Source: a virus. Taken from it: a stretch of 62,153 nt of DNA. The translations under genes were made by a program, and so were the position numbers. Positions 40,586 through 48,450 of this stretch are shown here, piece by piece. Within the stretch, counting starts at the first letter, position 1, and the number at the start of each line of letters is the position of its first letter. Under the pieces are notes generated by a model. That model saw only the letters and a list, made by a program, of their open reading frames with translations. It was not told the origin of the DNA and made no database searches. The stretch is taken from the IMG/VR virus record IMGVR_UViG_3300025141_000088, positions 1-62,153 of that record. One strand, written 5' to 3'.

Positions 40586-40960
40586 ATGGCAACACACAAC
40601 GACAGCAGATCCTTCAAGAAAGTCTGTGACAAATTCAACTTAAGATATAAATTAAACGAAGCAGGTGAGCCAATCTCGCCAACTCGCAAGAGGGTATTCC
40701 CGCTGGACCATCTCTACGACCTGCACGATGGGAGCGTCGGAGTTCACATCTCAAGGGATTCAAAAAAGAAATACACATTCATCAAGAACAAGCTCGTCAA
40801 GTTAGGATGCAAGCTTCTTCAGGGTGGAGACTTAGAGGGAAACTTTTCTGTAGCAAAAACCAATCTGCTTGAGGTTGCTAAAGAATTATCATGTGTTAAG
40901 AAAAACCGCACTTTCTCTGCTGAAGAGAGGGCTGCAATAAGAGAAAGACTAATAGGATGA
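40586..40960 (+). CDS. Unknown 124-residue basic protein
   Basis: Basic protein with FKKVCDKFNLRYKLNEAGEP, RKRVFPLDHLYDLHDGSVGV and a KNKLVKLGCKLLQGGDLEGN segment. No recognised family. It overlaps the winged-helix gene by 4 bases (ATGA), so they may act together. Nucleic acid binding is suggested only by charge. Confidence 0.6.
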   Translation: MATHNDSRSFKKVCDKFNLRYKLNEAGEPISPTRKRVFPLDHLYDLHDGSVGVHISRDSKKKYTFIKNKLVKLGCKLLQGGDLEGNFSVAKTNLLEVAKELSCVKKNRTFSAEERAAIRERLIG

Positions 40961-41172
40961 ACCGAGAAAATATGACTCCAAGTGAGCTTTTTAAAGACAA
41001 TTTTATTACAATTGATGGCTTCATGTCCTTTTTTAAATATAAGACAGTACATGAGCTTGCAATCGAATCTGGGCTTGAGAGTAAGCATGTGTCCAAAGTT
41101 ATTAAAAAGATGCTAAAAGATGGTGACGCAATCAAGCGCGGCCGCGCATACAAATACCCGAACGGAAGATAA
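40957..41172 (+). CDS. Winged-helix DNA-binding protein
   Basis: 71 residues with a clear helix-turn-helix and wing: HELAIESGLESKHVSKVIKK then MLKDGDAIKRGRAYKYPNG. It is likely a small transcription regulator. Its start overlaps the preceding gene and it ends just before a KOW-like gene. Target sites are unknown. Confidence 0.65.
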   Translation: MNRENMTPSELFKDNFITIDGFMSFFKYKTVHELAIESGLESKHVSKVIKKMLKDGDAIKRGRAYKYPNGR

Positions 41173-41173
41173 C

Positions 41174-41377
41174 GTGAGAAGAGTTAAGAACGGAACAAAA
41201 ATAAAAGTCCCCACCGCATTGGGCATAGATTTCGGAACAGTTCTTTTTCACGAGCCATCGCTACACTCTAAGGACGTATATCTTATAAGGTGGTTTGATG
41301 GCACTCAGACATTGTTTGAAATAAAGAAAGAAAACGTGGTAAAAGATGGCCAAACGCCCAAGAAGAAAACTAATTAG
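41174..41377 (+). CDS. KOW/SH3-like protein
   Basis: 67 residues from GTG with GGAAGA upstream. Basic start (RRVKNGTKIKVPTALGID), FGTVLFHEPSL, DVYLIRWFDGTQTLFEIKKE and ENVVKDG follow the beta pattern of the small barrel family, with a GTV in place of GIV. Function unknown. Confidence 0.6.
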   Translation: MRRVKNGTKIKVPTALGIDFGTVLFHEPSLHSKDVYLIRWFDGTQTLFEIKKENVVKDGQTPKKKTN

Positions 41378-41480
41378 AATAGTAATGGATGCTGTAATTG
41401 CAGCTGGACTAATACTGATACTGAGAGGGGAGGAGAAAGCCCAAGTACTTAAAAACAAAGCGAAATCAATTTTCACGTAA
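41346..41480 (+). CDS. 44-residue membrane micro-protein
   Basis: Basic start (AKRPRRKLIRI) then a transmembrane segment VMDAVIAAGLILIL and a charged tail. It overlaps the previous gene by 32 bases in another frame and its ribosome site is weak, so expression is uncertain. Confidence 0.4.
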   Translation: MAKRPRRKLIRIVMDAVIAAGLILILRGEEKAQVLKNKAKSIFT

Positions 41481-41487
41481 AAGATAC

Positions 41488-41516
41488 TTGACTTGATCCC
41501 AACTATGGTGTATAAT
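41488..41516 (+). promoter_or_regulatory. Sigma70 promoter for MoxR-like gene
   Basis: TTGACT (41488-41493), 17-base spacer, TATAAT (41511-41516). Predicted leader about 30 bases, with CGGAGA before the ATG at 41553. Confidence 0.8.
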
Positions 41517-41552
41517 GGATAGGGATCACAAAAACAACGGAGAATTACCAAA

Positions 41553-42656
41553 ATGGCCATCGACTTCAAAACATTCAGCTCTACCGCACCTCTCGTTCTA
41601 GAATCTAAATACCCTGTCCTCCTACGTGGACGCCACGGCATCGGTAAATCTCAAGTGGTTTATCAAGTAGCCACCACAATGCGCCTTCCTGTTGTCGAGC
41701 GCCGCGCCTCTCAAATGACCGAAGGTGATCTTTTGGGTATTCCGTCACCGGATGGTATAAGTATAAACGGAGAACAAGCCTCTAAGTTCCGACCCTTCGA
41801 GTGGCTAGTTCAGGCTTGCACCGAACCAGTAATATTATTCTTTGATGAGGTTGATCGCGCAACAGTAGAAGTTCGACAGGGCATCTTTGAATTGACCGAC
41901 TCACGCAAACTCGCCGGCTGGCACTTGCATGAAGATACGGTCATCTGTGCTGCTATTAACGGAGGGGAACACGGATCCCAATATCAGGTAGGTGAGATGG
42001 ATCCAGCAGAATTAGATCGCTGGACAACATTTGATGTTGAGCCAACGGTTGAGGATTGGTTAGACTGGGCAAAGGACGGTATCGACGAGTTAATCTGGGA
42101 TTTCATTAACCAAAACAGAAAACACCTTGAACATCTGGATGACTTCGATCCCGGCAAAGTATATCCTTCACGCCGATCATGGGATCGATTAAACCAAACT
42201 ATGGCACAGGCAGGACTCTTTAAGGAGCCGCGCACACCAGCAGTTTTTAGCCTAGCTTCAGTCTTTGTTGGCTTTGAAGCTGCTGTCGCTCTTTGTGATT
42301 TTATTAAAAACTATGCAAAGATCGTAACCGTTGAGGACATACTCTCTGATGGTAAAATTGAGCTGACTGAAGAGTTCGGTATTAACGACCACTCAGCATT
42401 GGTTGAGAAGATGTCCACACACAAGGTTTTCAACGGCGTGATGAAGAAGAAGGAACTCAAGAATCTTGCGTCCTACTTTAAGACATTACCATCTGAGGTT
42501 GCTATGAAGCTTTGGTATTCTCTCACTGTTAACGGTGGCGATAGCGCAAACGTTTTAAACTTGCACCCCCTCATCCGCGAGGATTTAGTTACTATGCTCA
42601 CATCTCTTGATGATGAAGATGACTTGAAACAAGAGCAGGAAACAGAGAAAGAGTAG
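41553..42656 (+). CDS. MoxR-family AAA+ ATPase
   Basis: 367 residues. Walker A is LRGRHGIGKSQV (~26-33), Walker B is VILFFDEVDRA (~92-100), sensor-like ICAAINGGEHGSQY follows, and ELDRW supplies an arginine-finger type segment. It belongs to the MoxR class that remodels or loads cofactors with VWA partner proteins. The gene directly downstream encodes such a partner. Target in the phage cycle unknown. Confidence 0.85.
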   Translation: MAIDFKTFSSTAPLVLESKYPVLLRGRHGIGKSQVVYQVATTMRLPVVERRASQMTEGDLLGIPSPDGISINGEQASKFRPFEWLVQACTEPVILFFDEVDRATVEVRQGIFELTDSRKLAGWHLHEDTVICAAINGGEHGSQYQVGEMDPAELDRWTTFDVEPTVEDWLDWAKDGIDELIWDFINQNRKHLEHLDDFDPGKVYPSRRSWDRLNQTMAQAGLFKEPRTPAVFSLASVFVGFEAAVALCDFIKNYAKIVTVEDILSDGKIELTEEFGINDHSALVEKMSTHKVFNGVMKKKELKNLASYFKTLPSEVAMKLWYSLTVNGGDSANVLNLHPLIREDLVTMLTSLDDEDDLKQEQETEKE

Positions 42657-42664
42657 GCTAAGTA

Positions 42665-43846
42665 ATGTCGAAAAAGAAATTTGATCTCAATAGGCATACC
42701 GCACGTCTGCTGATGAATGAGCCATTCTTTGCATCTCTTAGTCGGTGTGTGGATAAGGTGCAAACAACTGCAATCCCCACCGCAGCTATGAAGCTCGATG
42801 ATGATGGCTTCTTCACACTCTTGTATAATCCAGACTACTTCGCGAAGCTAACCGATGAAGAAATGGCCGATGTGCTTAAGCATGAGTTCTATCATGTTAT
42901 ATTTGATCACGTCACAGGTCGACTTCCAGACAAGACTGTTACAATGTTGTGGAATTTTGCAACCGACCTTGCTATCAACAGCCACCTGAAGAATCTTCCT
43001 GAAGGTGCCCTTGTACCTGGCGAAGGGGATTTTGAGGAACTACCGAAGTATCTTTCTGCCGAACAGTATCACGCAGAGTTGAAGAAGAGAAAGAAGAAAG
43101 AGAAATCAAAAAGTAGCAAAGAATCAGTCAAGAAACTATCAAGTGTTGGTGAGTTCGACGACCACAGTGGCTGGGGAGAAAGCAACTCAGGAAACAGAGA
43201 GTTGGCGAAAGAGAGATTAAAAGGAATCTTAAAGGAAGCATCGAAAGATGCCCAACAGGGCGGAGGCTGGGGCTCCGTACCAGAGAACATTAAGAGAGAT
43301 ATACTTTCCAGAGTCGATACCTCTGTAAATTGGAGAACAGTTCTCCGTTATTTCATTAAGACATCTCAGAAGGCTCACAAGTCCTCAACTGTTAAACGCA
43401 TCAACAGGCGTTATCCCTATTTACATCCGGGCCGCAAGACCCACCGTCAGGCTCGTGTTGCTATCAGTGTCGACCAAAGCGGCAGTGTTGATGATGGTAT
43501 GTTAACCGCTTTCTTTGCTGAACTTGCAAAGCTTTCCGAGATAGCAACGTTCACGGTTATCCCCTTTGATACAGAGGTGAGCGAAAAGGACGTGTTCGTC
43601 TGGCGCAAAGGGCAGCACGTCCAGCCTAAGAGGTTTTTAACAGGAGGGACGTGTTTTGATGCCCCAACTGCATATGTGAATGACCGTGATTTCGACGGGC
43701 ATATTGTTCTTACTGATATGTATGCCCCAAAGCCACGATCAAGTAAGTGTCAGAGAATGTGGATGACTACGCCATCCTGTGCAAAGAGCCCATACTTTGA
43801 GACAAAAGAAAGGGTTGTGGCCATCAATTATGATTCAGGGTATTAA
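42665..43846 (+). CDS. VWA-like metallopeptidase-type partner of MoxR
   Basis: 393 residues. The N-terminal domain has LKHEFYHVIFDHVTG, an HExxH zinc site of DUF2201 type. The C-terminal part is a VWA-like fold with VAISVDQSGSVDDGML (MIDAS DxSxS), then FTVIPFDTEVSE and FLTGGTCFDAPTAYVN. A lysine- and serine-rich linker joins them (~135-165). MoxR plus VWA genes normally act together as a chaperone-like pair. It overlaps the next gene by 17 bases. Confidence 0.8.
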   Translation: MSKKKFDLNRHTARLLMNEPFFASLSRCVDKVQTTAIPTAAMKLDDDGFFTLLYNPDYFAKLTDEEMADVLKHEFYHVIFDHVTGRLPDKTVTMLWNFATDLAINSHLKNLPEGALVPGEGDFEELPKYLSAEQYHAELKKRKKKEKSKSSKESVKKLSSVGEFDDHSGWGESNSGNRELAKERLKGILKEASKDAQQGGGWGSVPENIKRDILSRVDTSVNWRTVLRYFIKTSQKAHKSSTVKRINRRYPYLHPGRKTHRQARVAISVDQSGSVDDGMLTAFFAELAKLSEIATFTVIPFDTEVSEKDVFVWRKGQHVQPKRFLTGGTCFDAPTAYVNDRDFDGHIVLTDMYAPKPRSSKCQRMWMTTPSCAKSPYFETKERVVAINYDSGY

Positions 43847-44129
43847 AAGTTTTACATTAGGATTTCTGGTTGCAGGAGTCCTTTTTTGTTTTACGCCAGT
43901 GGTTGCAAATGTCTTTGAAGTTGAGAAGAAGATAGGCCAATTTATAGGTTCTTTTAAGTGCCGCACAGTTTATGTGCAAGACGTTGATCTCTTTGGAGGC
44001 AGAGTTCTGGTAACGGCTCAAGAACTAGGCATCAGCTTTGTGATGATTGCCAAGGATAGCTCCACCTACGACATCTGTCCTGTGGGTGTAGGTGTGACAA
44101 CCTTTCAAACACTAGACAAAAAGAAGTGA
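43830..44129 (+). CDS. Small exported or membrane protein
   Basis: 99 residues with an N-terminal hydrophobic helix FTLGFLVAGVLFCFTPVVAN (possible signal peptide), then a beta-rich domain (FKCRTVYVQDVDLFGGRVLV, LGISFVMIAKDSSTYDICPV) with two cysteines that could pair. Function unknown. Confidence 0.6.
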   Translation: MIQGIKSFTLGFLVAGVLFCFTPVVANVFEVEKKIGQFIGSFKCRTVYVQDVDLFGGRVLVTAQELGISFVMIAKDSSTYDICPVGVGVTTFQTLDKKK

Positions 44130-44345
44130 TCCCTAATTCCCCTTTAAAAACAGCTACTTACCTAAGTGCTTGATTTTAAAGGGTTTTTAATTTGCCCTGC
44201 GTGATGCCGATGGATCTCCTGTCCATTTTGAGATCCACGCAAGTGCCCGTAAGCCAGTGTAAGTCCAGCAACTACATGTAAGTGCCCGAATGTCGTTTTA
44301 TCCCTAAGTAGCTGTTTCTAAAGGGAAAGAAAGTGAAAATAATCC
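44130..44345 (+). other. Gene-free structured leader region A
   Basis: About 215 bases with no credible gene. A 21-base arm at 44140-44160 pairs with 44305-44325 at 20 of 21 positions. Three AAGT-containing repeats start at 44241, 44261 and 44280. The 18-mer ATGTCGTTTTATCCCTAA (44290-44307) reappears inverted at 54127-54144. The left edge, AAGTGATCCCTAATTC, resembles AAGTGATCTCTATTTC at 53895. A terminator lies inside (44140-44188). It may be an attenuator, a structured RNA or a protein-binding site. Function unknown. Confidence 0.7.
44140..44188 (+). terminator. Terminator-like hairpin in leader region A
   Basis: CCCTTTAAAA (44140-44149) pairs perfectly with TTTTAAAGGG (44174-44183), followed by TTTTT. 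The loop is long (24 bases). The same left arm can instead pair with 44305-44325, so the terminator is conditional in principle. Confidence 0.65.
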
Positions 44346-44373
44346 TTGCTATTTCTGTCAATGTTGGTATAAT
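44346..44373 (+). promoter_or_regulatory. Extended -10 promoter of accessory block
   Basis: TTGCTA (44346-44351), 16-base spacer, TG-n and TATAAT (44368-44373). It starts right after leader region A and drives the gene run from 44426. Confidence 0.7.
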
Positions 44374-44425
44374 AAGGACATATTTTGAAGCAGAGAAAAA
44401 CGAAACTTTTAAAGGAGTAAATAAT

Positions 44426-44752
44426 ATGCCAAACATTCACAAGCCATTCATCTATACTCGCAAAGACTATATGAACAACACGATAGATCATAAAACATTC
44501 TACAGTCAATTGGTTCGCCCATCATTGGTTCAGTTCATTAAAGATACTTTTGGTATGAAATTGTTAATGAGCAAGAAAAATGACGGACACTTCAATCACA
44601 TTCCGCTTAAAAAATGGGATATGATTAATGGTAACATTCACATGCCCAAGAAAGCTGATTGGGATATGGTTGAAGACTACCCCACAATGGCAGGTTTAGT
44701 CTGTGTATTGAAAGCAGCCGCACGAATGGCTGTAGAACAGGAGCAACAATAA
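44426..44752 (+). CDS. Unknown 108-residue protein, first gene of accessory block
   Basis: AAAGGAG precedes the ATG. The product has FIYTRKDYMNNTIDHKTFYS, VQFIKDTFGMKLLMSKKNDG, HMPKKADWDMVEDYP and a final helix. No family recognised. It overlaps the next start by one base. Confidence 0.65.
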   Translation: MPNIHKPFIYTRKDYMNNTIDHKTFYSQLVRPSLVQFIKDTFGMKLLMSKKNDGHFNHIPLKKWDMINGNIHMPKKADWDMVEDYPTMAGLVCVLKAAARMAVEQEQQ

Positions 44753-44940
44753 TGGATTGGGATAAGCAATACAAAATGTTAGACAAGCAAAATGAATGCC
44801 CCTCATGCGGGGAGCAAAAGAAAACTGTTATCACAGGCACTGATCATAGTGCTTGCCCTAAATCATTGCCTGTAACAATGACAACTAGAGGCTGTAAAAC
44901 CGAAGACTGTAAAGACTTCATCGAAGGGGAGGTATGGTAA
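44752..44940 (+). CDS. Small zinc-ribbon protein
   Basis: 62 residues with ECPSCGEQKKTVITG and later GCKTEDCKDF, giving C-x2-C and C-x4-C pairs that could bind zinc. Starts in the TAATG overlap. Function unknown. Confidence 0.6.
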   Translation: MDWDKQYKMLDKQNECPSCGEQKKTVITGTDHSACPKSLPVTMTTRGCKTEDCKDFIEGEVW

Positions 44941-45200
44941 TGAAATTTAAACCGAATGCGACAGCAACAAAGAGAACCAAGAACCGATTCAGTGAACACA
45001 CAATCATCCGCATTGCCGATGAAGGTGGGCTGATGTCAGAACACTTTGATAGAGAATTCGCTGAAAATGTTAGTGGATTTGTTGGTAGAACCTGCAGAGC
45101 TTTCTGTAGTATTGAGCGAAATAGCAAAGATCCACAATGGCCGCGATGGTTCGGCTGGATTCCAGTTGATGAAATTGAAGAAGTAGAAGGGGAAGATTAA
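44940..45200 (+). CDS. Small beta-rich protein
   Basis: 86 residues. The second of two in-frame ATGs (44940) is chosen because GGGGAGG is then 7 bases away. Segments SEHTIIRIADEGGLM, GFVGRTCRAFCSIE and WFGWIPVDEIEEVE could be a divergent form of the small barrel family, but the G-D-L-V start is missing. Function unknown. Confidence 0.6.
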   Translation: MKFKPNATATKRTKNRFSEHTIIRIADEGGLMSEHFDREFAENVSGFVGRTCRAFCSIERNSKDPQWPRWFGWIPVDEIEEVEGED

Positions 45201-45397
45201 TGCCAGCAACAAAAGAAGAATTAAAAGTATACAACCGTTATGAGGTTGTAACCGTGAGCCCCCACTTCGGCCAATCGACTGTGGGGATATATCAGACACT
45301 TAAAGAAGCACAAGATTATAGAGATCTCCTTTTTAGATCTCAGGACTTACCATTATTTATTTACGATACAATTAAACAAGAAAGAGTGAAGCTATGA
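45200..45397 (+). CDS. Unknown 65-residue alpha/beta protein
   Basis: RYEVVTVSPHFGQSTVGIYQ, TLKEAQDYRDLLF and LPLFIYDTIKQE. It is similar in order to the product at 55281 (RYEVRSINAHGQTI, TLDEAQEHAKV, VVVVYDAELEE), so the two look like paralogues in the two accessory blocks. Function unknown. Confidence 0.6.
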   Translation: MPATKEELKVYNRYEVVTVSPHFGQSTVGIYQTLKEAQDYRDLLFRSQDLPLFIYDTIKQERVKL

Positions 45398-45621
45398 ACC
45401 CAACAACAGAGAACACAAAGACAGGCACCTTTTCAACATGGACGACCACCGATCTGGATGGCACCTACAAAGAAGTGGGCCTGTACCGTACCAACAGCGG
45501 CCAAGTGGAGCGTAAAATGTTTGATACCGTTCGAGCAGCACTAGATTATGGTTTTGCTAATGGTTATCACCATCGCAGTCACATCCGTTACAGCGATTTC
45601 CTAGCGGGAAAAGGAGAATAA
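45394..45621 (+). CDS. Unknown 75-residue protein
   Basis: FSTWTTTDLDGTYKEVGLYR, DTVRAALDYGFANGYHHRSH. Beta then helix with a histidine-rich end. Overlaps the previous gene by 4 bases. No known motif. Confidence 0.55.
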   Translation: MNPTTENTKTGTFSTWTTTDLDGTYKEVGLYRTNSGQVERKMFDTVRAALDYGFANGYHHRSHIRYSDFLAGKGE

Positions 45622-45622
45622 A

Positions 45623-45769
45623 ATGACTGAACAACAAGAATTAGAAGCAGTGTGTAAATATCTCAAAGTAACTGAAGAAGAATTCTTCAAGATTATGGAA
45701 GTAGCCTACAAAAAGGTTATCAAAAAGCGAGTAGCCAAAGACAGCCCACCACCGATTGGAAACCTATAA
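45623..45769 (+). CDS. 48-residue protein
   Basis: AAAGGAGA precedes the ATG. Helical, charged (ELEAVCKYLKVTEEEFFKIM, AYKKVIKKRVAKD) with a proline-rich tail. Function unknown. Confidence 0.5.
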   Translation: MTEQQELEAVCKYLKVTEEEFFKIMEVAYKKVIKKRVAKDSPPPIGNL

Positions 45770-45770
45770 C

Positions 45771-45974
45771 ATGGATATTCAGAAATACCATCAAGTGATT
45801 AGAGACTTAGCCCGTTTTGAATTCGGCAGTGGATATTACACGCGCCCGTCTAACCCTTCGCAGGAAGTTCAGGTTGAGAACCTGCAGCTTAGGATAGCTG
45901 AACACTATCCTGATTTGGAGTCTGCTCAACTGGCGCTTAAAGAAGTACAGAAAAACAAAGAAAGGATGCTATAA
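45771..45974 (+). CDS. Unknown 67-residue protein
   Basis: DIQKYHQVIRDLARFEFGSG then QVENLQLRIAEHYPDLESAQ. Helical. One base after the previous stop and overlapping the next start by one base. No known motif. Confidence 0.5.
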   Translation: MDIQKYHQVIRDLARFEFGSGYYTRPSNPSQEVQVENLQLRIAEHYPDLESAQLALKEVQKNKERML

Positions 45975-46165
45975 TGTTCAAAGTAGATATTAAGTATTGC
46001 CCTTGGGCATCTCTTACACCATCTTGGGAAGTGCTGAAAGAGGATATTGCCTCTGAAGAAGAAGCAAGGGCGTTTGCCAATGAAGTAGCATCTGAACATT
46101 CACAATGCACCGTTCGCATCACAGATGATGATGATGCTTATTATGAAACCACTATTGAGTCATAG
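45974..46165 (+). CDS. Unknown 63-residue alpha/beta protein
   Basis: FKVDIKYCPWASLTPSWEVL, IASEEEARAFANEVASE and CTVRITDDDDAYYE. The strand-helix-strand order recalls the products at 45200 and 55281. Overlaps the previous stop by one base. Confidence 0.55.
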   Translation: MFKVDIKYCPWASLTPSWEVLKEDIASEEEARAFANEVASEHSQCTVRITDDDDAYYETTIES

Positions 46166-46174
46166 GAGACAACA

Positions 46175-46435
46175 ATGATTATCAGCCCATCCATTAAATC
46201 CATCCGTATTGACAACCATCTTAAAAACACCTTTGGTGTTGACCGCGAAGAGGCAATCCTTGATGAAGTGTGCGTACCTGCACCCATTGGTTGCGGCCAA
46301 CCTGTTGTCAAGTTTCGCACCGAGGCAGACGCGAAGGAATTTACAATCTCAGGACTTTGCCAGTCCTGCCAAGACGAACTTTTTGAAGATACCAAGATTG
46401 AAAAATGGTGCTTTGACGCAGATGTAGGAGAGTAG
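46175..46435 (+). CDS. Unknown 86-residue protein with cysteine motif
   Basis: Segments SIRIDNHLKNTFGVDREEAI, VPAPIGCGQPVVKFRT and ISGLCQSCQDELF. The C-x2-C and earlier cysteines could bind a metal. AGGAGA precedes the start. Function unknown. Confidence 0.55.
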   Translation: MIISPSIKSIRIDNHLKNTFGVDREEAILDEVCVPAPIGCGQPVVKFRTEADAKEFTISGLCQSCQDELFEDTKIEKWCFDADVGE

Positions 46436-46436
46436 C

Positions 46437-46715
46437 ATGGAAGATAGATTGAACACAATTTTAAATATTTTTGAACGAGCATTGGTAGAGAACTTCAAAG
46501 GAGAGAAGTCAGACTACTCTCTAAAGAATGATTACATTGATATGAAGTACGAATTCTTGAAATTGCTTCTTGAGGCAACCCACAAGGAACCAACCAACTT
46601 TAGCTTTGACTTGTTTCAAGAAAAGGTCAAATCAACCAGCCCCCTTATGCAAGACAATTTCAAGAGATTTGAAAACACCGAAGCATTTTCCCTTACCAGA
46701 ACCATCAACGATTAG
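46437..46715 (+). CDS. Unknown 92-residue helical protein
   Basis: Helices RLNTILNIFERALVENFKGE, DMKYEFLKLLLEATHKE and FSFDLFQEKVKST. No recognised motif. One base after the previous gene. Confidence 0.55.
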   Translation: MEDRLNTILNIFERALVENFKGEKSDYSLKNDYIDMKYEFLKLLLEATHKEPTNFSFDLFQEKVKSTSPLMQDNFKRFENTEAFSLTRTIND

Positions 46716-46723
46716 GAGTTACC

Positions 46724-47200
46724 ATGGCAAGAGCAGAAGAAACAATTAGAGTATCCACTGAAACAGAAAAGTGTTTTGTGACAATCAAAGAATTCAAAAC
46801 TCGATTGCACAGAGGCGAGTTCCCTAACATCTTACAACGCTTGCAGTCTCGCCACGGCCGGCTCAACACAAAAGCTCTTCGTGCCGCAATCGCATACGGG
46901 CGAAAGTCTTACAAGTTGAGAAGCGGCAAACTGCGAACCAGGTCATGTGATCCGTATGGTGCAATATTGAAGCAAAAGAACGCTTCAAAGCATTGGGAAA
47001 TTGACCTGATCTCTGCAGCAAAAGAAGACAAGAGGTTGAGGATGGCTAGAAAAGTAACGGAAACATTGAGGAGCAACCCACTGGTTCAGGAACTAAGAAG
47101 AATCGAGGAAGCTCAAGAGAGGCAGCTTACAGAGCTTAGAGGTAGAATTGAAGCTATTATTGAAGAACAGCGCAGCGCACTCATGAACGAAGTACAGTAA
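46724..47200 (+). CDS. Unknown 158-residue basic protein
   Basis: Strongly basic middle (LHRGEFPNILQRLQSRHGRL, AIAYGRKSYKLRSGKLRTRS) and a C-terminal coiled-coil-like helix (LRRIEEAQERQLTELRGRIE). DNA or RNA binding is plausible from charge; no family recognised. AGGAG precedes the ATG. Confidence 0.6.
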   Translation: MARAEETIRVSTETEKCFVTIKEFKTRLHRGEFPNILQRLQSRHGRLNTKALRAAIAYGRKSYKLRSGKLRTRSCDPYGAILKQKNASKHWEIDLISAAKEDKRLRMARKVTETLRSNPLVQELRRIEEAQERQLTELRGRIEAIIEEQRSALMNEVQ

Positions 47201-47211
47201 AAGGAGTTACC

Positions 47212-47418
47212 ATGATTGAAATCAACAACCTTACCACTAAAGTATTAATGGCATCACGCCCACACTGCCCTGACGTAAGCCTGTTAGCTTTCCTGTCCGA
47301 GCTAGGGCGCTTGGACGATAATCAGCGCGAGCAAGTCTTGGAGACTGCTCGTATTGCTTATGAAGATTATGACAAGCGAAACAACTTTGAATGGGACCAC
47401 GGATGTTACAGGGACTAG
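47212..47418 (+). CDS. Unknown 68-residue protein
   Basis: AAAGGAG upstream. DVSLLAFLSELGRLDDNQRE and QVLETARIAYEDYDKRNN form two helices. No known motif. Overlaps the following frame by 16 bases. Confidence 0.55.
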   Translation: MIEINNLTTKVLMASRPHCPDVSLLAFLSELGRLDDNQREQVLETARIAYEDYDKRNNFEWDHGCYRD

Positions 47419-47567
47419 AACTGCTTTCAAAGGTTTTTGATGGCAAGTCTTATAAGCGTGTTAACATGAAACCTCTCCTAAAGTTCTGGCTTGTTCTGCC
47501 GGAGAGGTGGTCGCGATATAGAGGCAAAAAATCACCACACAAGAAGGTGAGAAAGTTAAAGCAATGA
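47403..47567 (+). CDS. Possible 54-residue basic protein
   Basis: Hydrophobic first part (LQGLELLSKVFDG), then KPLLKFWLVLPERWSRYRGK and a lysine-rich end. The ribosome site is weak; a shorter start at 47466 is possible. Function unknown. Confidence 0.4.
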   Translation: MLQGLELLSKVFDGKSYKRVNMKPLLKFWLVLPERWSRYRGKKSPHKKVRKLKQ

Positions 47568-47701
47568 ATTTTCTTGACATATGGAGTGAACTAGGTTATA
47601 TTGATGGTATGATATTTTCCCTTTGGGTAGGGATCATGTACTATGGTAAGTGCCGAATCGACCACAAATTTAAGTGCAAGGAGAATAAAAATGAAGTATG
47701 A
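47564..47701 (+). CDS. 45-residue membrane protein
   Basis: ATGA overlap with the previous frame. One transmembrane segment (YIDGMIFSLWVGIMYYG) after DIWSELG and a basic tail (HKFKCKENKNE). Overlaps the next gene by 11 bases. Function unknown. Confidence 0.45.
   Translation: MNFLDIWSELGYIDGMIFSLWVGIMYYGKCRIDHKFKCKENKNEV
47574..47602 (+). promoter_or_regulatory. Possible promoter inside a small gene
   Basis: TTGACA (47574-47579), 17-base spacer, TATATT (47597-47602). It lies inside the 45-residue frame, so it may be chance or may serve the gene at 47691. Confidence 0.45.
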
Positions 47702-47888
47702 TAATTTTAATTCCATTGTGGATAAAATGATGCTCTACGAAGGTGGAGATATGAACGAAGAAGAGACAGTAGAATTCTTTCAGGAACTACTTGACCGCAG
47801 ACTTATCAACAGTCTTCAGGGCCACTACCAACGAACTGCAGAACTCTTGCTGGAGCTTGGTCACATCGATTTGCGAAAGGGACAATAA
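47691..47888 (+). CDS. Small conserved phage protein (DUF7417-like)
   Basis: 65 residues with NEEETVEFFQELLDRRLINS, LQGHYQRTAELLLELGHI. This FQELIDxxLxxxLQGHYxRTAxxLIExG pattern recurs in many phages (recalled, not searched). AAGGAGAA precedes the ATG. No function is known. Confidence 0.65.
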   Translation: MKYDNFNSIVDKMMLYEGGDMNEEETVEFFQELLDRRLINSLQGHYQRTAELLLELGHIDLRKGQ

Positions 47889-48250
47889 TGAGAGCAGCAG
47901 ACTTTTTAAACCAAGACATGGTGAATGACATCATGTCAAACATGCACCCTGACAGCAACTCAATTGAGTGTGTCATGTTGCAACAAGTAAACGGTGTCAA
48001 CTCGTTCAAGACGGGCGACAGAGAAATTAACCCCTTTATTCTTGCTGAGATTACAAATGGTAACAGTTTTTCTCAGTACCCCAAGGGTTCTATCGTGCTT
48101 GTTCCAAGGAACAACTGTCACTTCTTGCCTAGCAAAGTTGGGCAAACAACTGTATGGTTCCGCTTCTTCATTGCAGAGAAGCATGTCAAAGGCATCGCCC
48201 ACAACAACGGCAAGTGGAACATCTCAGAAGCCAACAGGTGGGGCTCTTAA
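47888..48250 (+). CDS. Unknown 120-residue protein
   Basis: Beta-rich after residue 40: INPFILAEITNGNSFSQYPK, GSIVLVPRNNCHFL, TVWFRFFIAEKHVKG. A small barrel is possible. Starts and ends in one-base stop/start overlaps. No known motif. Confidence 0.55.
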   Translation: MRAADFLNQDMVNDIMSNMHPDSNSIECVMLQQVNGVNSFKTGDREINPFILAEITNGNSFSQYPKGSIVLVPRNNCHFLPSKVGQTTVWFRFFIAEKHVKGIAHNNGKWNISEANRWGS

Positions 48251-48450
48251 TGACGTTCTTGGAGTGGGAGATATACTATCGCTACGAACTAGAGCAAGCC
48301 AACAAAGCGACTGAGGAATTTCTGTCTGCTGCCGTTGGTATTCTCAACCAAGAACACATTGATGCCATCAAGATGCTTCTCGATGTATCCAAGCATGTTG
48401 TGGAGAATGGCTCACTGGATGAGGATACAAACAAGTGGAAGGTCGAATAA
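48250..48450 (+). CDS. Unknown 66-residue protein
   Basis: TAATG overlap with the previous gene. Helical (WEIYYRYELEQANKATEEFL, HIDAIKMLLDVSKHVVENG). No known motif. Overlaps the next start. Confidence 0.5.
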   Translation: MTFLEWEIYYRYELEQANKATEEFLSAAVGILNQEHIDAIKMLLDVSKHVVENGSLDEDTNKWKVE

